Part shown: one piece after another, positions 43,352 to 55,161 of the stretch
How the letters are laid out: the number at the start of each line of letters is the position of its first letter
Position numbering within the stretch: position 1 is the stretch's first letter
NCBI RefSeq assembly: GCF_040801785.1
Contig: NZ_CP161805.1
Coordinates: forward strand, 1,674,001-1,738,000
DNA from: Sulfitobacter sp. LCG007
Lineage (GTDB): Bacteria; Pseudomonadota; Alphaproteobacteria; Rhodobacterales; Rhodobacteraceae
Length of the DNA stretch: 64,000 bases
Reading direction: 5' to 3'
The notes under the pieces: generated by a model
Told to the model about the DNA's origin: nothing
What the model saw: the letters and a program-made list of their open reading frames with translations, nothing else
The model's database searches: none
Made by a program: the position numbers and the translations under genes

Positions 43352-45013
43352 ATGATCCAACTTGAACTCTGGAAGAGGATCGCGATCATACTGGCCTGCT
43401 TGGTCGGTCTGGCGCTTGCCTTTCCCAATGCCTTCTATACCCGGGTCGAGACCCACAACGACGCCGTCGCCGCCATCGAGGCGGGAGGCGTAACGCCCGA
43501 GCTCGAGGCGCAGGCAGCGCTCTGGCCTTCCTGGCTGCCGTCGGATCTCGTCAATCTTGGGCTTGACCTGCGCGGCGGCGCGCATCTTCTGGCCGAGGTG
43601 CAGGTCGAGGATGTCTATGCAACCCGGATGGAGTCGTTCTGGCCGGTAGTGCGCGATGCGCTGCGTCCGGAACGCGCCGCGGTGGGGACGATCCGGCTCC
43701 TGCCCAGCCCGCCGGACCGGCTCCAGATCAGGATATCCCAGCCGGAGGGCATGGCGCGCGCGCTGGAAGTCGTGCGGGGCCTCGCCACGCCGGTCACATC
43801 GCTTACCGGGATCGGCGGCAACGACATCGACGTCACCGGGCAGGGCGACACGATCACGGTCACGCTTTCCGAGGCGGAACGGCTCGCGACCGACGAGAGG
43901 ACCGTCCAGCAGAGCCTCGAGATCATCCGCAGGCGGATCGACGAGGTCGGCACGCGCGAACCGACGATCCAGCGGCAGGGCGACAACCGCATTCTCATCC
44001 AGGTGCCCGGTATCGGTTCGGCCAGCGAGCTGAAGGACCTGATCGGCACGACGGCGCAACTGACCTTCAACCCGGTCGTCTCGCGCGGCACCGATGCCAA
44101 TGCGTCCGCCGGCGTGGGCAACAGGGTCGTCCCGTCGCTCGACGATGCGGGCGTGTATTACACCATCGAGTCAGCGCCCGTGGTTACAGGTGAAGAGCTT
44201 GTCGATGCGCAGCCTTCCTTCGATCAGGACGGTCGCCCGGCGGTCAGCTTCCGCTTCAACACCTCCGGCGCGCGCAAGTTCGGCGACTATACCGCCGAGA
44301 ACATCGGTGCGCCCTTCGCCATCGTGCTCGACAACGAGGTGATCAGCGCGCCCGTCATCCAGAGCCACATCCCCGGTGGATCGGGAATCATCACCGGCAA
44401 CTTCGACGTGGCGGAATCCACCAATCTCGCCATCCTGCTGCGCGCGGGCGCATTGCCGGCACGGCTCGACTTTCTCGAGGAGCGCACCATCGGCCCCGAA
44501 CTCGGTCAGGACAGCATCGACGCCGGCAAGATCGCCACCATCGTCGCCTTCGTGGCGGTGCTGGGCTACATGGTCCTGAGCTACGGGCTTTTCGGCATCT
44601 TCGCCAACATCGCCCTGATCATCAACATCGCGATGATCTTCGGGCTGCTCAGCCTCATCGGCGCGACGCTGACCCTGCCGGGTATCGCAGGGATCGTGCT
44701 GACCGTCGGGATGGCCGTCGACGCGAACGTGCTGATTTTCGAGCGTATCCGCGAAGAGCTGAAGACCGCCAAGGGTCCCGCGCGGGCGATAAGCCTCGGC
44801 TACGAACGCGCCATGTCGGCGATCGTCGATGCCAACATCACCACCCTGATCACGGCGATCATCCTCTTTGCGATGGGCTCGGGTCCCGTGCGGGGGTTCG
44901 CAATCACACTCGGCCTCGGGATCGTCACCTCGGTCTTCACCGCCATCTTCGTCACGCGGCTGCTCGTGATCATCTGGTTCGAACGCCGCCGCCCCAAGAC
45001 AATCGAGGTCTGA
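43352..45013 (+). CDS. secD: Protein translocase subunit SecD
   Basis: A 553-residue RND-type membrane protein with six helices: one N-terminal (about 8-25) and five C-terminal. The first periplasmic domain starts with LGLDLRGGAHLL. The membrane part has LTVGMAVDANVLIFERIREE. With SecF it uses proton flow to pull exported proteins out. It ends 1 base before secF. Confidence 0.96.
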   Translation: MIQLELWKRIAIILACLVGLALAFPNAFYTRVETHNDAVAAIEAGGVTPELEAQAALWPSWLPSDLVNLGLDLRGGAHLLAEVQVEDVYATRMESFWPVVRDALRPERAAVGTIRLLPSPPDRLQIRISQPEGMARALEVVRGLATPVTSLTGIGGNDIDVTGQGDTITVTLSEAERLATDERTVQQSLEIIRRRIDEVGTREPTIQRQGDNRILIQVPGIGSASELKDLIGTTAQLTFNPVVSRGTDANASAGVGNRVVPSLDDAGVYYTIESAPVVTGEELVDAQPSFDQDGRPAVSFRFNTSGARKFGDYTAENIGAPFAIVLDNEVISAPVIQSHIPGGSGIITGNFDVAESTNLAILLRAGALPARLDFLEERTIGPELGQDSIDAGKIATIVAFVAVLGYMVLSYGLFGIFANIALIINIAMIFGLLSLIGATLTLPGIAGIVLTVGMAVDANVLIFERIREELKTAKGPARAISLGYERAMSAIVDANITTLITAIILFAMGSGPVRGFAITLGLGIVTSVFTAIFVTRLLVIIWFERRRPKTIEV

Positions 45014-45014
45014 C

Positions 45015-45983
45015 ATGCGCCTGAGAATGGTCAAGGACGATACGCATTTCGACTTCTTCGGTCGCTGGAAGCTCTGGCTGGGCATTTCCGGGGTCCTGAT
45101 GGTCGTCGCGCTCGTCTCGTTTCTGCTCCAGGGGCTCAACTACGGGATCGACTTCCGCGGCGGCACGACCATCCGGACCGAAAGTCCCCGTGCCGTCGAT
45201 ATCGGCGAATACCGCAGCGCGATCGACACGCTGGGCCTTGGCGACATCACCATCACCGAGATCTTCGATCCCGCGTTCGGAGACGACCAGAACGTCGCGA
45301 TGATCCGAATCCAGGCACAGGACGATCAGGAAGCGGTGTCCGCCGAGCTGATCGCTCAGGTGGAAGAGGCGTTGAAGACGGTGCGTCCGGATATCCGCTT
45401 CGTCTCCGTCGAATCCGTCGGGCCCAAGGTGTCTGGCGAGTTGATCCAGACGGCCGTGATCGCTGTCGGCCTCGCCATCGGGGCGGTGCTGATCTATATC
45501 TGGCTGCGCTTCGAATGGCAGTTCGCCCTCGGCGCGGTGCTTGCGCTTGTGCATGACGTCGTGCTGACCATCGGGGTGTTCTCCGAGATCCAGATCCGCT
45601 TCGACCTTGCCATCATCGCGGCGCTGCTGACCATCGTGGGATATTCGCTCAACGACACGGTGGTGGTCTTCGACCGTGTGCGCGAGAACCTGCGCAAGTA
45701 CAAGAAGCGCCCCCTCAAGGAAGTGCTGAACCTGTCGATCAACGAGACGCTGAGCCGGACCCTGATGACGTCGTTCACCACGCTCCTGGCGCTTGTCGCG
45801 CTCTATGTGCTGGGCGGTGACGTGATACGCGGATTCGTCTTCGCGATGATCTGGGGTGTGGTGGTCGGCACATATTCGTCGATATTCGTGGCCTCCGCGA
45901 TCCTGCTTTACCTCGGCGTAAAGCGCGACTGGTCGAAACCCGACGCCAACGCCGGAACGCAGTTCGCCAACATCGATGCCTGA
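45015..45983 (+). CDS. secF: Protein translocase subunit SecF
   Basis: A 322-residue SecF with the six-helix RND half. The signature GIDFRGGTTI follows the first helix, and NDTVVVFDRVREN is in helix 4-5. It ends inside the beginning of the TSUP gene (8-base overlap). Confidence 0.96.
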   Translation: MRLRMVKDDTHFDFFGRWKLWLGISGVLMVVALVSFLLQGLNYGIDFRGGTTIRTESPRAVDIGEYRSAIDTLGLGDITITEIFDPAFGDDQNVAMIRIQAQDDQEAVSAELIAQVEEALKTVRPDIRFVSVESVGPKVSGELIQTAVIAVGLAIGAVLIYIWLRFEWQFALGAVLALVHDVVLTIGVFSEIQIRFDLAIIAALLTIVGYSLNDTVVVFDRVRENLRKYKKRPLKEVLNLSINETLSRTLMTSFTTLLALVALYVLGGDVIRGFVFAMIWGVVVGTYSSIFVASAILLYLGVKRDWSKPDANAGTQFANIDA

Positions 45984-46728
45984 GGCCCTCGGTTCGGTCC
46001 TCCAGACGGACGGGCTGATCTGGCTGCTGATTGCCGTCATCGCGGCGGGCCTGGTGCGCGGCTTTTCGGGATTCGGGTCCGCCATGGTGATGATGCCGGT
46101 CGCCGCCTCCGTTCTCACCCCCTTCGCGGCCATCACGTTTCTGACCGTTGTCGAGCTGGTCGGGCCGTTGCCGAACCTGCCCGATGCCCTGCGCCGAGGG
46201 GATCGCGCCGATGCCTCGCGCCTGCTGCTGGGCGCGCTGATCGGGTTGCCGTTCGGTATCTGGGCGCTGAGCCGACTCTCGCCCGAGGTCTTCGGCTGGT
46301 CGGTGTCCCTGATCGTGCTGGGCTTGCTGAGCCTGCTCATTGCCGGCTGGCGCTATGCGCGCACGCTCTCCGCGGGGACGATCGTCGGCGTCGGCGGCCT
46401 CGGCGGTTTCCTGAGCGGTGTCTCGGGGCTCGCCGGTCCGCCGGTGATCATGCTCTACATGTCGAGCCGTCTGCCGGCCGAGGTCATCCGGGCCAACTTC
46501 CTGCTGTACCTTCTGGGCATCGACATGATGATGCTGGCGGCATTCTGGCTCATGGGACAGCTGCAACCCGCCGCAATCGTCACCGGTGTCGCTATGATCG
46601 TCCCATACGTTCTCGCCAACATGGCCGGAGCGCAGCTGTTTCGCCCGGGAGCGGAGCGTCAATTCCGGGCGGTGGCCTATGCCATCATCGCGGCATCGGC
46701 TATCCTGGGCCTGCCGATCTGGGGCTGA
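45976..46728 (+). CDS. TSUP-family (TauE/SafE) membrane permease
   Basis: A 250-residue membrane protein with about eight hydrophobic helices and the internal duplication of TSUP proteins (GFSGFGSAMVMMPV and GGFLSGVSGLAGPPV). Members export or import sulfite, sulfoacetate and related anions; the substrate here is unknown. It overlaps secF and precedes the Mth938 gene. Confidence 0.87.
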   Translation: MPEALGSVLQTDGLIWLLIAVIAAGLVRGFSGFGSAMVMMPVAASVLTPFAAITFLTVVELVGPLPNLPDALRRGDRADASRLLLGALIGLPFGIWALSRLSPEVFGWSVSLIVLGLLSLLIAGWRYARTLSAGTIVGVGGLGGFLSGVSGLAGPPVIMLYMSSRLPAEVIRANFLLYLLGIDMMMLAAFWLMGQLQPAAIVTGVAMIVPYVLANMAGAQLFRPGAERQFRAVAYAIIAASAILGLPIWG

Positions 46729-46741
46729 AGGGGGCCGATCC

Positions 46742-47095
46742 ATGCGCCTGAACGAGATTACCTATACCGACGCCAAGCCGATCGAAGGCTACGGACCGGG
46801 CTTCTTCCGCATCGGCGGCAAGGTGCTGCGCGGTTCCGTCATCGCAAGCCCCAACGGAACCCGGGAATGGGGCGGCTATGACGATGCCGCACCGTTACTG
46901 GAACTGGCCGGACGGATCGACGTGCTCTTCATCGGCACGGGCGCGGACACGGCTCATATCCCCGCGCCCCTGCGCTCCGTTCTCGAGGAGGCCGGGATCG
47001 GAGTCGAGGTGATGGCGTCTCCGGTCGCATGCCGCACCTACAACATCCTGCTGAGCGAAGGCCGGCGCGTCGCGCTGGCGCTGATGCCGGTCTGA
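46742..47095 (+). CDS. Mth938-like domain protein
   Basis: A 117-residue soluble protein of the Mth938/NDUFAF3 family, with GYGPGFFRIGG and CRTYNILLSEGRRVALALMP. The mitochondrial relative NDUFAF3 helps assemble complex I; the bacterial function is not settled. The ATG at 46742 gives the usual MRLNEI start. It sits between the TSUP gene and ccmA. Confidence 0.85.
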   Translation: MRLNEITYTDAKPIEGYGPGFFRIGGKVLRGSVIASPNGTREWGGYDDAAPLLELAGRIDVLFIGTGADTAHIPAPLRSVLEEAGIGVEVMASPVACRTYNILLSEGRRVALALMPV

Positions 47096-47119
47096 AACGG
47101 AAAGCTGGCAACTGACGGC

Positions 47120-47737
47120 ATGGACCTTGCGATTTCCGATCTGAGCGTCGCGAGAGGCGGCTTGCCGATCCTGTCGGGCGTGTCCTTCCGGCTGCGGCCG
47201 GGTGCGGTTCTGGCGTTGCGCGGACCCAACGGCATCGGCAAGACGACGCTCCTGCGCACCATCGCCGGGTTGCAGCCCGCGCTGTCGGGCGCGATCGACG
47301 GGGCCGCCGAGCGCATCGCCTATGCGGGCCATGCCGACGGGATCAAGTCGATGCTCACGGTCGCCGAGAACCTCACCTTCTGGGCCGCCATCTTCGGTCA
47401 GACCGGCATCGACCCCGCCCTCGTCGCCTTCGAGCTGACCGCATTGAAAGACCGTCCCGCCGGCACGCTTTCCGCCGGACAGAAGCGGCGGCTGGGGCTT
47501 GCCCGGCTGATGGTGACCGGACGATCGGTCTGGATCCTCGATGAACCCACGGTTTCGCTCGACACCCGGGCGGTCCAGTGTTTCGCCGCGGCCGTGCGCG
47601 CGCATCTCGGGCAGGGGGGATCGGCCCTGATCGCAACCCATGCGGATCTCGGGCTGGATGCACCTGCGCTCGATCTCGCGCCCTTCCGGGCAACGCCCGA
47701 CACCCGTGTCGGATCCAGCGACGAGGCCTTCCTGTGA
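47120..47737 (+). CDS. ccmA: Haem-exporter ATPase CcmA
   Basis: A 205-residue ABC ATPase with Walker [10 protein letters not shown], signature [14 protein letters not shown] and Walker B VWILDEP. With CcmB it uses ATP to release holo-CcmE during cytochrome c maturation. Its stop TGA overlaps the ccmB GTG. Confidence 0.94.
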   Translation: MDLAISDLSVARGGLPILSGVSFRLRPGAVLALRGPNGIGKTTLLRTIAGLQPALSGAIDGAAERIAYAGHADGIKSMLTVAENLTFWAAIFGQTGIDPALVAFELTALKDRPAGTLSAGQKRRLGLARLMVTGRSVWILDEPTVSLDTRAVQCFAAAVRAHLGQGGSALIATHADLGLDAPALDLAPFRATPDTRVGSSDEAFL

Positions 47738-48390
47738 TCGCGTTGCTGCGTCGCGACCTCGCTCTCGCACTCCGCGCTGGCGGCGGTTTCGGCCTCGGCC
47801 TCGCCTTCTTCCTGATCCTGACCGTTCTGGTGCCCTTCGGCGTCGGGCCCGAGCCGCAGCTTCTGTCCCGGATCGCGCCGGGTATCCTGTGGCTCGGCGC
47901 GCTGCTGTCCTGCCTGCTCTCGCTTGACCGCATCCTGGCGCTGGACCGGGAGGACGGCACGCTCGACCTGCTGGCGACCGCGCCGGTCCCGCTGGAGGGC
48001 GTTCTCGCCGTCAAGGCCCTGGCCCACTGGATCACGACGGCCCTGCCGCTTGTCGTGGCGGCGCCGCTTCTCGGGTTGCTGCTGAGCCTTCCGCCGCCCG
48101 GCCATGTCTGGCTGGTGGTCTCACTGCTGCTCGGGACACCGGCACTTTCGGTCATCGGCACGTTCGGCGCCGCGCTGACGGTCGGGATCCGCCGCGGCGG
48201 GCTGCTGCTGTCGCTGCTCGTTCTGCCGCTCTACGTTCCCACGCTGATCTTCGGAGCTGAAGTCGCAAGGCGCGGAGCCGAGGGCATCCCGGCCGCAACG
48301 CCGCTTGCGCTTCTGGCAGGTATCAGCCTCGGTGTCGTTGCGCTCATGCCCTTCGCCTCCGCCCTTGTGCTGCGGGTGAACTTGAGGTGA
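47734..48390 (+). CDS. ccmB: Haem-exporter permease CcmB
   Basis: A 218-residue protein with six hydrophobic helices. The start is the GTG at 47734 ([14 protein letters not shown]), which overlaps the ccmA stop as GTGA and gives the normal CcmB length. The open frame upstream lies in ccmA. Confidence 0.93.
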   Translation: MIALLRRDLALALRAGGGFGLGLAFFLILTVLVPFGVGPEPQLLSRIAPGILWLGALLSCLLSLDRILALDREDGTLDLLATAPVPLEGVLAVKALAHWITTALPLVVAAPLLGLLLSLPPPGHVWLVVSLLLGTPALSVIGTFGAALTVGIRRGGLLLSLLVLPLYVPTLIFGAEVARRGAEGIPAATPLALLAGISLGVVALMPFASALVLRVNLR

Positions 48391-48443
48391 GCGGGATACA
48401 TTCCTTGTTGAGCGCCCGACGGACGGGCATTAGGTAACGCATC

Positions 48444-49172
48444 ATGTCACTCTGGGAATACGCAAACCCCGTCAAGTTCCTGCGCCTGAGCGAGCGCGTG
48501 CAGCCGGCCCTGTGGTGGCTGGCGGGACTGTGCCTCGTCACCGGACTTGTCTGGGGCTTCTTCTTCACGCCAGACGACTATCGGCAGGGATCGACCGTCA
48601 AGATCATCTATCTGCATGTGCCCGCCGCGCTGATGGCGATCAACGCATGGTTCATGATGCTGGTCGCCTCGCTTGTCTGGCTTGTCCGGCGGCATCATGT
48701 GAGCGCCCTGGCCGCGCGCGCCGCGGGGCCGGTGGGCGCGGTGATGACACTCATCACCCTCGCGACAGGGGCGATCTGGGGTCAGCCGATGTGGGGGACC
48801 TGGTGGGCCTGGGACCCGCGACTGACGTCCTTCCTCATCCTCTTCCTGTTCTACCTCGGGTACATCGCCCTGTGGGAAGCGGTCGAGGATCCGGACACCG
48901 CCGCGGACCTGACTTCGGTGCTGTGCATCGTCGGGTCGGTCTTCGCGGTCCTGTCGCGCTATGCGGTCAATTTCTGGAATCAGGGACTGCACCAGGGCGC
49001 CTCTCTCAGTCTCGACCGCGAGGAGCATGTGGCGGATGTGTTCTATTTCCCGCTTCTGGTCTGTATCGCGGGGTTCGTGCTGCTGTTTCTGGCCCTCGTC
49101 CTCTACCGGACCGGCACCGAGATACGCGTCCGCCGAACCCGTGCCCTGCGCGCCCGGGAGATAAGCGCATGA
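48444..49172 (+). CDS. ccmC: Haem-handling protein CcmC
   Basis: A 242-residue membrane protein with six helices and the tryptophan-rich haem-handling motif WGTWWAWDPRLTS. It passes haem to CcmE. Conserved periplasmic His residues flank the motif, one in YLHVP. Its stop overlaps the ccmD start. Confidence 0.95.
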   Translation: MSLWEYANPVKFLRLSERVQPALWWLAGLCLVTGLVWGFFFTPDDYRQGSTVKIIYLHVPAALMAINAWFMMLVASLVWLVRRHHVSALAARAAGPVGAVMTLITLATGAIWGQPMWGTWWAWDPRLTSFLILFLFYLGYIALWEAVEDPDTAADLTSVLCIVGSVFAVLSRYAVNFWNQGLHQGASLSLDREEHVADVFYFPLLVCIAGFVLLFLALVLYRTGTEIRVRRTRALRAREISA

Positions 49173-49324
49173 TGCCCGATCTCGGCAAATACGCGGTCGC
49201 GGTTCTTGCGGCCTACGGGGCATCGATCGTGCTGCTGGCTGGCCTCGTGCTTCTCACGCTCCGGCGGGGGCGGAAGGTCAGGTCCGAGCTTTCACGGGTC
49301 GAGAAGGGGCGCAGGGATGCCTAG
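49169..49324 (+). CDS. ccmD: Haem-exporter protein CcmD
   Basis: A 51-residue single-helix protein (MMPDLGKYA, helix about 9-31, then basic tail). It stabilises CcmABC/CcmE. The ATG overlaps the ccmC stop (ATGA), and its own stop overlaps ccmG by 8 bases. Confidence 0.88.
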   Translation: MMPDLGKYAVAVLAAYGASIVLLAGLVLLTLRRGRKVRSELSRVEKGRRDA

Positions 49325-49856
49325 GATATCGCCATTGATGATCGCACCGCCGCTCATCTTCGCAGGTTTCGTGGCACTCGCCGCTTTCGGCATGTTCCGC
49401 GAGGACCCGGAGGGCCTGCCATCGACCCTCGTGGGACGGCCTGCGCCACCGATCACCGAGACCGCGCTGCCCGGCTACCCCGCCGTCACGGCCGATGACC
49501 TGTCACGGGGCGACGTCACGCTTGTCAACTTCTGGGCCAGCTGGTGCCCACCCTGCCGCGCCGAGCATCCCCGGCTGAAGGCGTTTCAGGAAGAGGGGAT
49601 GAGGATCGTCGGCGTCAACTTCAAGGACGGCGAGGGGGCGGCGACAGGATACCTGGCTGAAGAGGGAAATCCCTTTGTCGCCGTGGCATTCGATCCCAAG
49701 GGGCGAAGCGCGATAGACTGGGGCGTGACCGCACCCCCCGAGACCTTCATCCTCGACGGCGACGGGACCGTTCTTTTCCGCTTCGCAGGTCCGCTGGTCG
49801 GGAGCGATTACGAACAGCGCTTCCTTCCCGCGCTCGAGGAAGCCCTAAGCAACTGA
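49317..49856 (+). CDS. ccmG: Thiol:disulfide oxidoreductase CcmG (DsbE)
   Basis: A 179-residue membrane-tethered thioredoxin. An N-terminal anchor at about 8-25 precedes the thioredoxin fold with active site WCPPC in NFWASWCPPCRAEHP. It keeps apocytochrome c cysteines reduced for haem attachment. It ends the ccm operon; ccmE, F and H are not in this window. Confidence 0.93.
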   Translation: MPRISPLMIAPPLIFAGFVALAAFGMFREDPEGLPSTLVGRPAPPITETALPGYPAVTADDLSRGDVTLVNFWASWCPPCRAEHPRLKAFQEEGMRIVGVNFKDGEGAATGYLAEEGNPFVAVAFDPKGRSAIDWGVTAPPETFILDGDGTVLFRFAGPLVGSDYEQRFLPALEEALSN

Positions 49857-49895
49857 GGGACCGCTTCATCTTTCAGGGAAGACGGCGGAAACAAG

Positions 49896-49926
49896 AAAAG
49901 GCCCCGGACGCGATGCCGGGGCCTTT
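49896..49926. terminator. Bidirectional terminator between ccmG and acnA
   Basis: An 11-bp perfect stem (AAAGGCCCCGG and its complement, 8-base loop) with A/T tracts at both ends, serving both the ccm operon (plus) and acnA (minus). It lies 40 bases after ccmG and 20 after acnA. Confidence 0.85.
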
Positions 49927-49945
49927 CCTGTTTCTCATGGGCCGT

Positions 49946-52717
<2,772 letters not shown>

Positions 52718-52940
52718 CTCGGAGCTCCTTTGGCTAGAGACTGTTTGTCACTCGCATGTTCATTGCCTCATGGGGCGGAACGGATCAACTCCAAATCAGG
52801 GTTGAGTCGCCTAAAATGTATACCATTGTGTACCGATGGCAAATGACCGGCGCGACGGCTCTCAAGAAACCTTGATTGGTTATTTCACGGGCATCTACAT
52901 AGGTAGGGACAACGATCGGAACGACGTCTCGGGGAATCAC

Positions 52941-53651
52941 ATGATACGCTTTCTGTCCGCTTGCGCGGCCGCCCTGTTGTTGTCCGCGCCGGTTAATGCA
53001 GAAGAGGGCGCGCCCGCCCGAAGCACCGTCGTCGTCGAGCTCTTCACGTCCCAAGGCTGCTCGAGCTGCCCGCCAGCCGATGAGCTCATGGAGGAACTGG
53101 CGAAGCGCGACGACGTCATCGCCCTGGCCCTTCACGTCGACTATTGGGACTATATCGGCTGGAAGGATGATTTCGCGGATCCGAAATACGCCCAACGCCA
53201 GAAGAAATACGCCATGCGCGCCGGCCGTCATTCGATCTACACACCCCAGATGATCGTGAACGGGACCACCGACATCGTGGGCACCCATCCCAAACAGCTA
53301 GAGAAAGCGATCGCCGAGCATCGGGCCCGTCCGGCTGCCGTCGATCTCGACCTCCACCGCGACGGTGACGTGGTGACCATCTCGGCGGTGCCGCTGCGTC
53401 AGGACATGCTTCCGATGGACGTTCAACTGCTGCGCTACCAGCCGGCCCGGCAGGCCGAGATCACCCGCGGCGAGAACGCGGGCAAGACCATCCATTACGT
53501 GAACGTGACCGAGGGATGGACGTTGCTGGGACAGTGGGACGGCAAGGCTCCGTTCAGGATGACGGCGGATGCGGAAGGCTCGCTGCCGGTCGTGGTCCTC
53601 ATCCAGGTGGCGCGTTTCGGGCCCATCCTGGCCGCTGCGGAAACCCGCTAG
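52941..53651 (+). CDS. DUF1223 secreted thioredoxin-like protein
   Basis: A 236-residue exported protein of the DUF1223 family. The signal peptide covers about 1-20. A thioredoxin-like segment VVELFTSQGCSSCPPAD carries a CxxC pair. The molecular function is unknown; a periplasmic redox role is possible. The ATG at 52941 yields the signal peptide; an in-frame start 35 codons earlier does not. Its stop overlaps the convergent lpxL stop by 4 bases. Confidence 0.85.
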   Translation: MIRFLSACAAALLLSAPVNAEEGAPARSTVVVELFTSQGCSSCPPADELMEELAKRDDVIALALHVDYWDYIGWKDDFADPKYAQRQKKYAMRAGRHSIYTPQMIVNGTTDIVGTHPKQLEKAIAEHRARPAAVDLDLHRDGDVVTISAVPLRQDMLPMDVQLLRYQPARQAEITRGENAGKTIHYVNVTEGWTLLGQWDGKAPFRMTADAEGSLPVVVLIQVARFGPILAAAETR

Positions 53652-54547
53652 CGCGGTTTCTTTCCAGCCGGTCGCCAGCGGCGGTGGACCCAGAACCACT
53701 GGCCCGGATCCTCCCGGATGCGCTCGGCGAGGCTGGCGTTCAGCGCCGCCGTCATGGTCAGGGGGTCGCTGTGTGGCACCGGGGCTTCGAGGACCGCGCG
53801 AAAGCTGAAGCCGTCCGGCTGGCGTATGCCGAAGAAGGGGATCAGAACTGCATCGTAGCGCATCGCCAGTTCGGCGGCGGAGGTGGCGGTATTTGCCGGC
53901 TGACCCAGGAAATCGAAGAGCGGCGCGCGAAAGACATGCTGGTCGAAGAGCAGGACAAGCTGTCCGCCCTTGCGCAGATGGCGCACGAAGCCTGACGTGC
54001 CCGCACGGCCCTGTGCAAAGACGGGGCCGCCGAAGGCTTCCATCGTGCGCACGTAATGGGCGTTGAAATAGGGGTTGGCCATGTTGCGATAGAGCCCGCC
54101 GACCTCGAAGCCGCGGGCGGCCAGCGCGGCGCGAACCGCCTCGTAATTGCCGTAATGCCCGGTCACGAGGATCACCGGACGACCGTCACGCGCCGCCATT
54201 TCGAGCGCCGCGCCTCCCGGTCCCTCGAGCGGCAGGTCCGCCATGCGGGCGGGGAAGTCCCGCGCCGAATAGTTCTCGATAAAACTGCGCCCCATATTGT
54301 CGAGGCAGCGCCCGGCGATGGCGGCGCGTTCAGCCTCGGGCATGGCGGGCCAGATCAGCCTGAGATTGGTCAGCGCCCGTCGCCGGTAGCCGGCGAGGGG
54401 GCCGACCACGTGGCGCACCATCCGGCCCATCAGCCGCACGCGCGTCTCGTAGGGCAGGGCAAGCGCCAGCCGGATCAGCCCCACGATGGCAATGTTGCTG
54501 AGGTAATGACCGGTGCGCCGGGCGAATGTTGACTTGTGCTTGGACAC
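53648..54547 (-). CDS. lpxL: Lipid A biosynthesis acyltransferase (LpxL/HtrB family)
   Basis: A 299-residue inner-membrane acyltransferase. The catalytic HxxxxE-type motif is GHYGNYE, followed by the GGLYRNMANPYFN and LLFDQH regions. It adds a secondary acyl chain to lipid A. The start is taken as the GTG at 54547 (VSKHKSTFA), with AAGGAG about 14 bases upstream; the open frame beyond is Gly/Pro/Arg-rich and unlike protein. Confidence 0.85.
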   Translation of the reverse strand: MSKHKSTFARRTGHYLSNIAIVGLIRLALALPYETRVRLMGRMVRHVVGPLAGYRRRALTNLRLIWPAMPEAERAAIAGRCLDNMGRSFIENYSARDFPARMADLPLEGPGGAALEMAARDGRPVILVTGHYGNYEAVRAALAARGFEVGGLYRNMANPYFNAHYVRTMEAFGGPVFAQGRAGTSGFVRHLRKGGQLVLLFDQHVFRAPLFDFLGQPANTATSAAELAMRYDAVLIPFFGIRQPDGFSFRAVLEAPVPHSDPLTMTAALNASLAERIREDPGQWFWVHRRWRPAGKKPR

Positions 54548-54692
54548 GGGGGGCTTGGCGGCTCCTTCCGGGGGCGATCCGCCCGGGCGGCCGCCCGGCG
54601 TTGCGCCGAGGATTACCGAGCCGCGCCCGGGGCGGCAAGAATGCAGGCGGCAACCGTAGCCAGCCGCGGGTCGGCAGGTCCGTAAGGGCGCG

Positions 54693-54995
54693 TCATTTCT
54701 CGCGCAGATAGGCCCAGGACACATAGCCCTGCATCCGCGGAGCCTCGTCGAGCGAGATCTTGCACCACCGCGTGCTGCCCGTCTGGTCGCAACCGTGAAC
54801 CCGTACGACGGTCCCGTTCGGCAGGCCCAGCATGACGTTGAAGTCGGTTCCCGGCCCGTATCGCATCTTCAGCATGTCGCCATTCTCGACGCCATGTACC
54901 TCGTAGCGGTCACGCCAGCCAGCGTCGGCCTCACAGCCCCCGAGGCTTGCCGCCAGAGCGGCAATCGCCAGCGCGTGAACGAGTGTGCGGCGCAT
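54693..54995 (-). CDS. Small SH3-domain lipoprotein
   Basis: A 100-residue exported protein. The signal peptide ends in a lipobox-like LGGC (Cys at residue 21). The mature part is one bacterial SH3 domain (MLKMRYGPGTDFNVMLGLPNGT and YVSWAYL). SH3b domains bind cell wall or protein peptides. Its two further Cys may form a disulfide. Confidence 0.82.
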   Translation of the reverse strand: MRRTLVHALAIAALAASLGGCEADAGWRDRYEVHGVENGDMLKMRYGPGTDFNVMLGLPNGTVVRVHGCDQTGSTRWCKISLDEAPRMQGYVSWAYLREK

Positions 54996-55028
54996 GTTCT
55001 GTCTCCTGTCTCTGCCTCGCGGGAAGGT

Positions 55029-55077
55029 CTAGAGCCTGGACGCGCAAAACGGAACCGGTTTTGACCGGACATGATGC
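55029..55077. repeat. Imperfect palindromic intergenic repeat
   Basis: A ~49-base imperfect palindrome with CTAGAGC on the left, CGCAAAAC-GGAACCGG-TTTTG in the centre and CATGATGC on the right, between the SH3 gene and fliG. It resembles, from memory, the palindromic intergenic repeats common in Rhizobiales genomes. On the minus strand the CCGGT/ACCGG stem followed by TTCCGTTTT may also serve as fliG terminator. Confidence 0.45.
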
Positions 55078-55161
55078 CTGCATCGGCGGAATGACGGCAT
55101 GGCTGCCGCGGCGAGCGGGCGCTGGCGGGAAGGGCGATCGGCGACCGGCCACAGGGCCGGA

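Noticed and set aside
54579-54597. GC-only palindromes (CCGCCCGGGCGG and neighbours) before lpxL
   Set aside because: Low-complexity G/C sequence makes such symmetry likely by chance.
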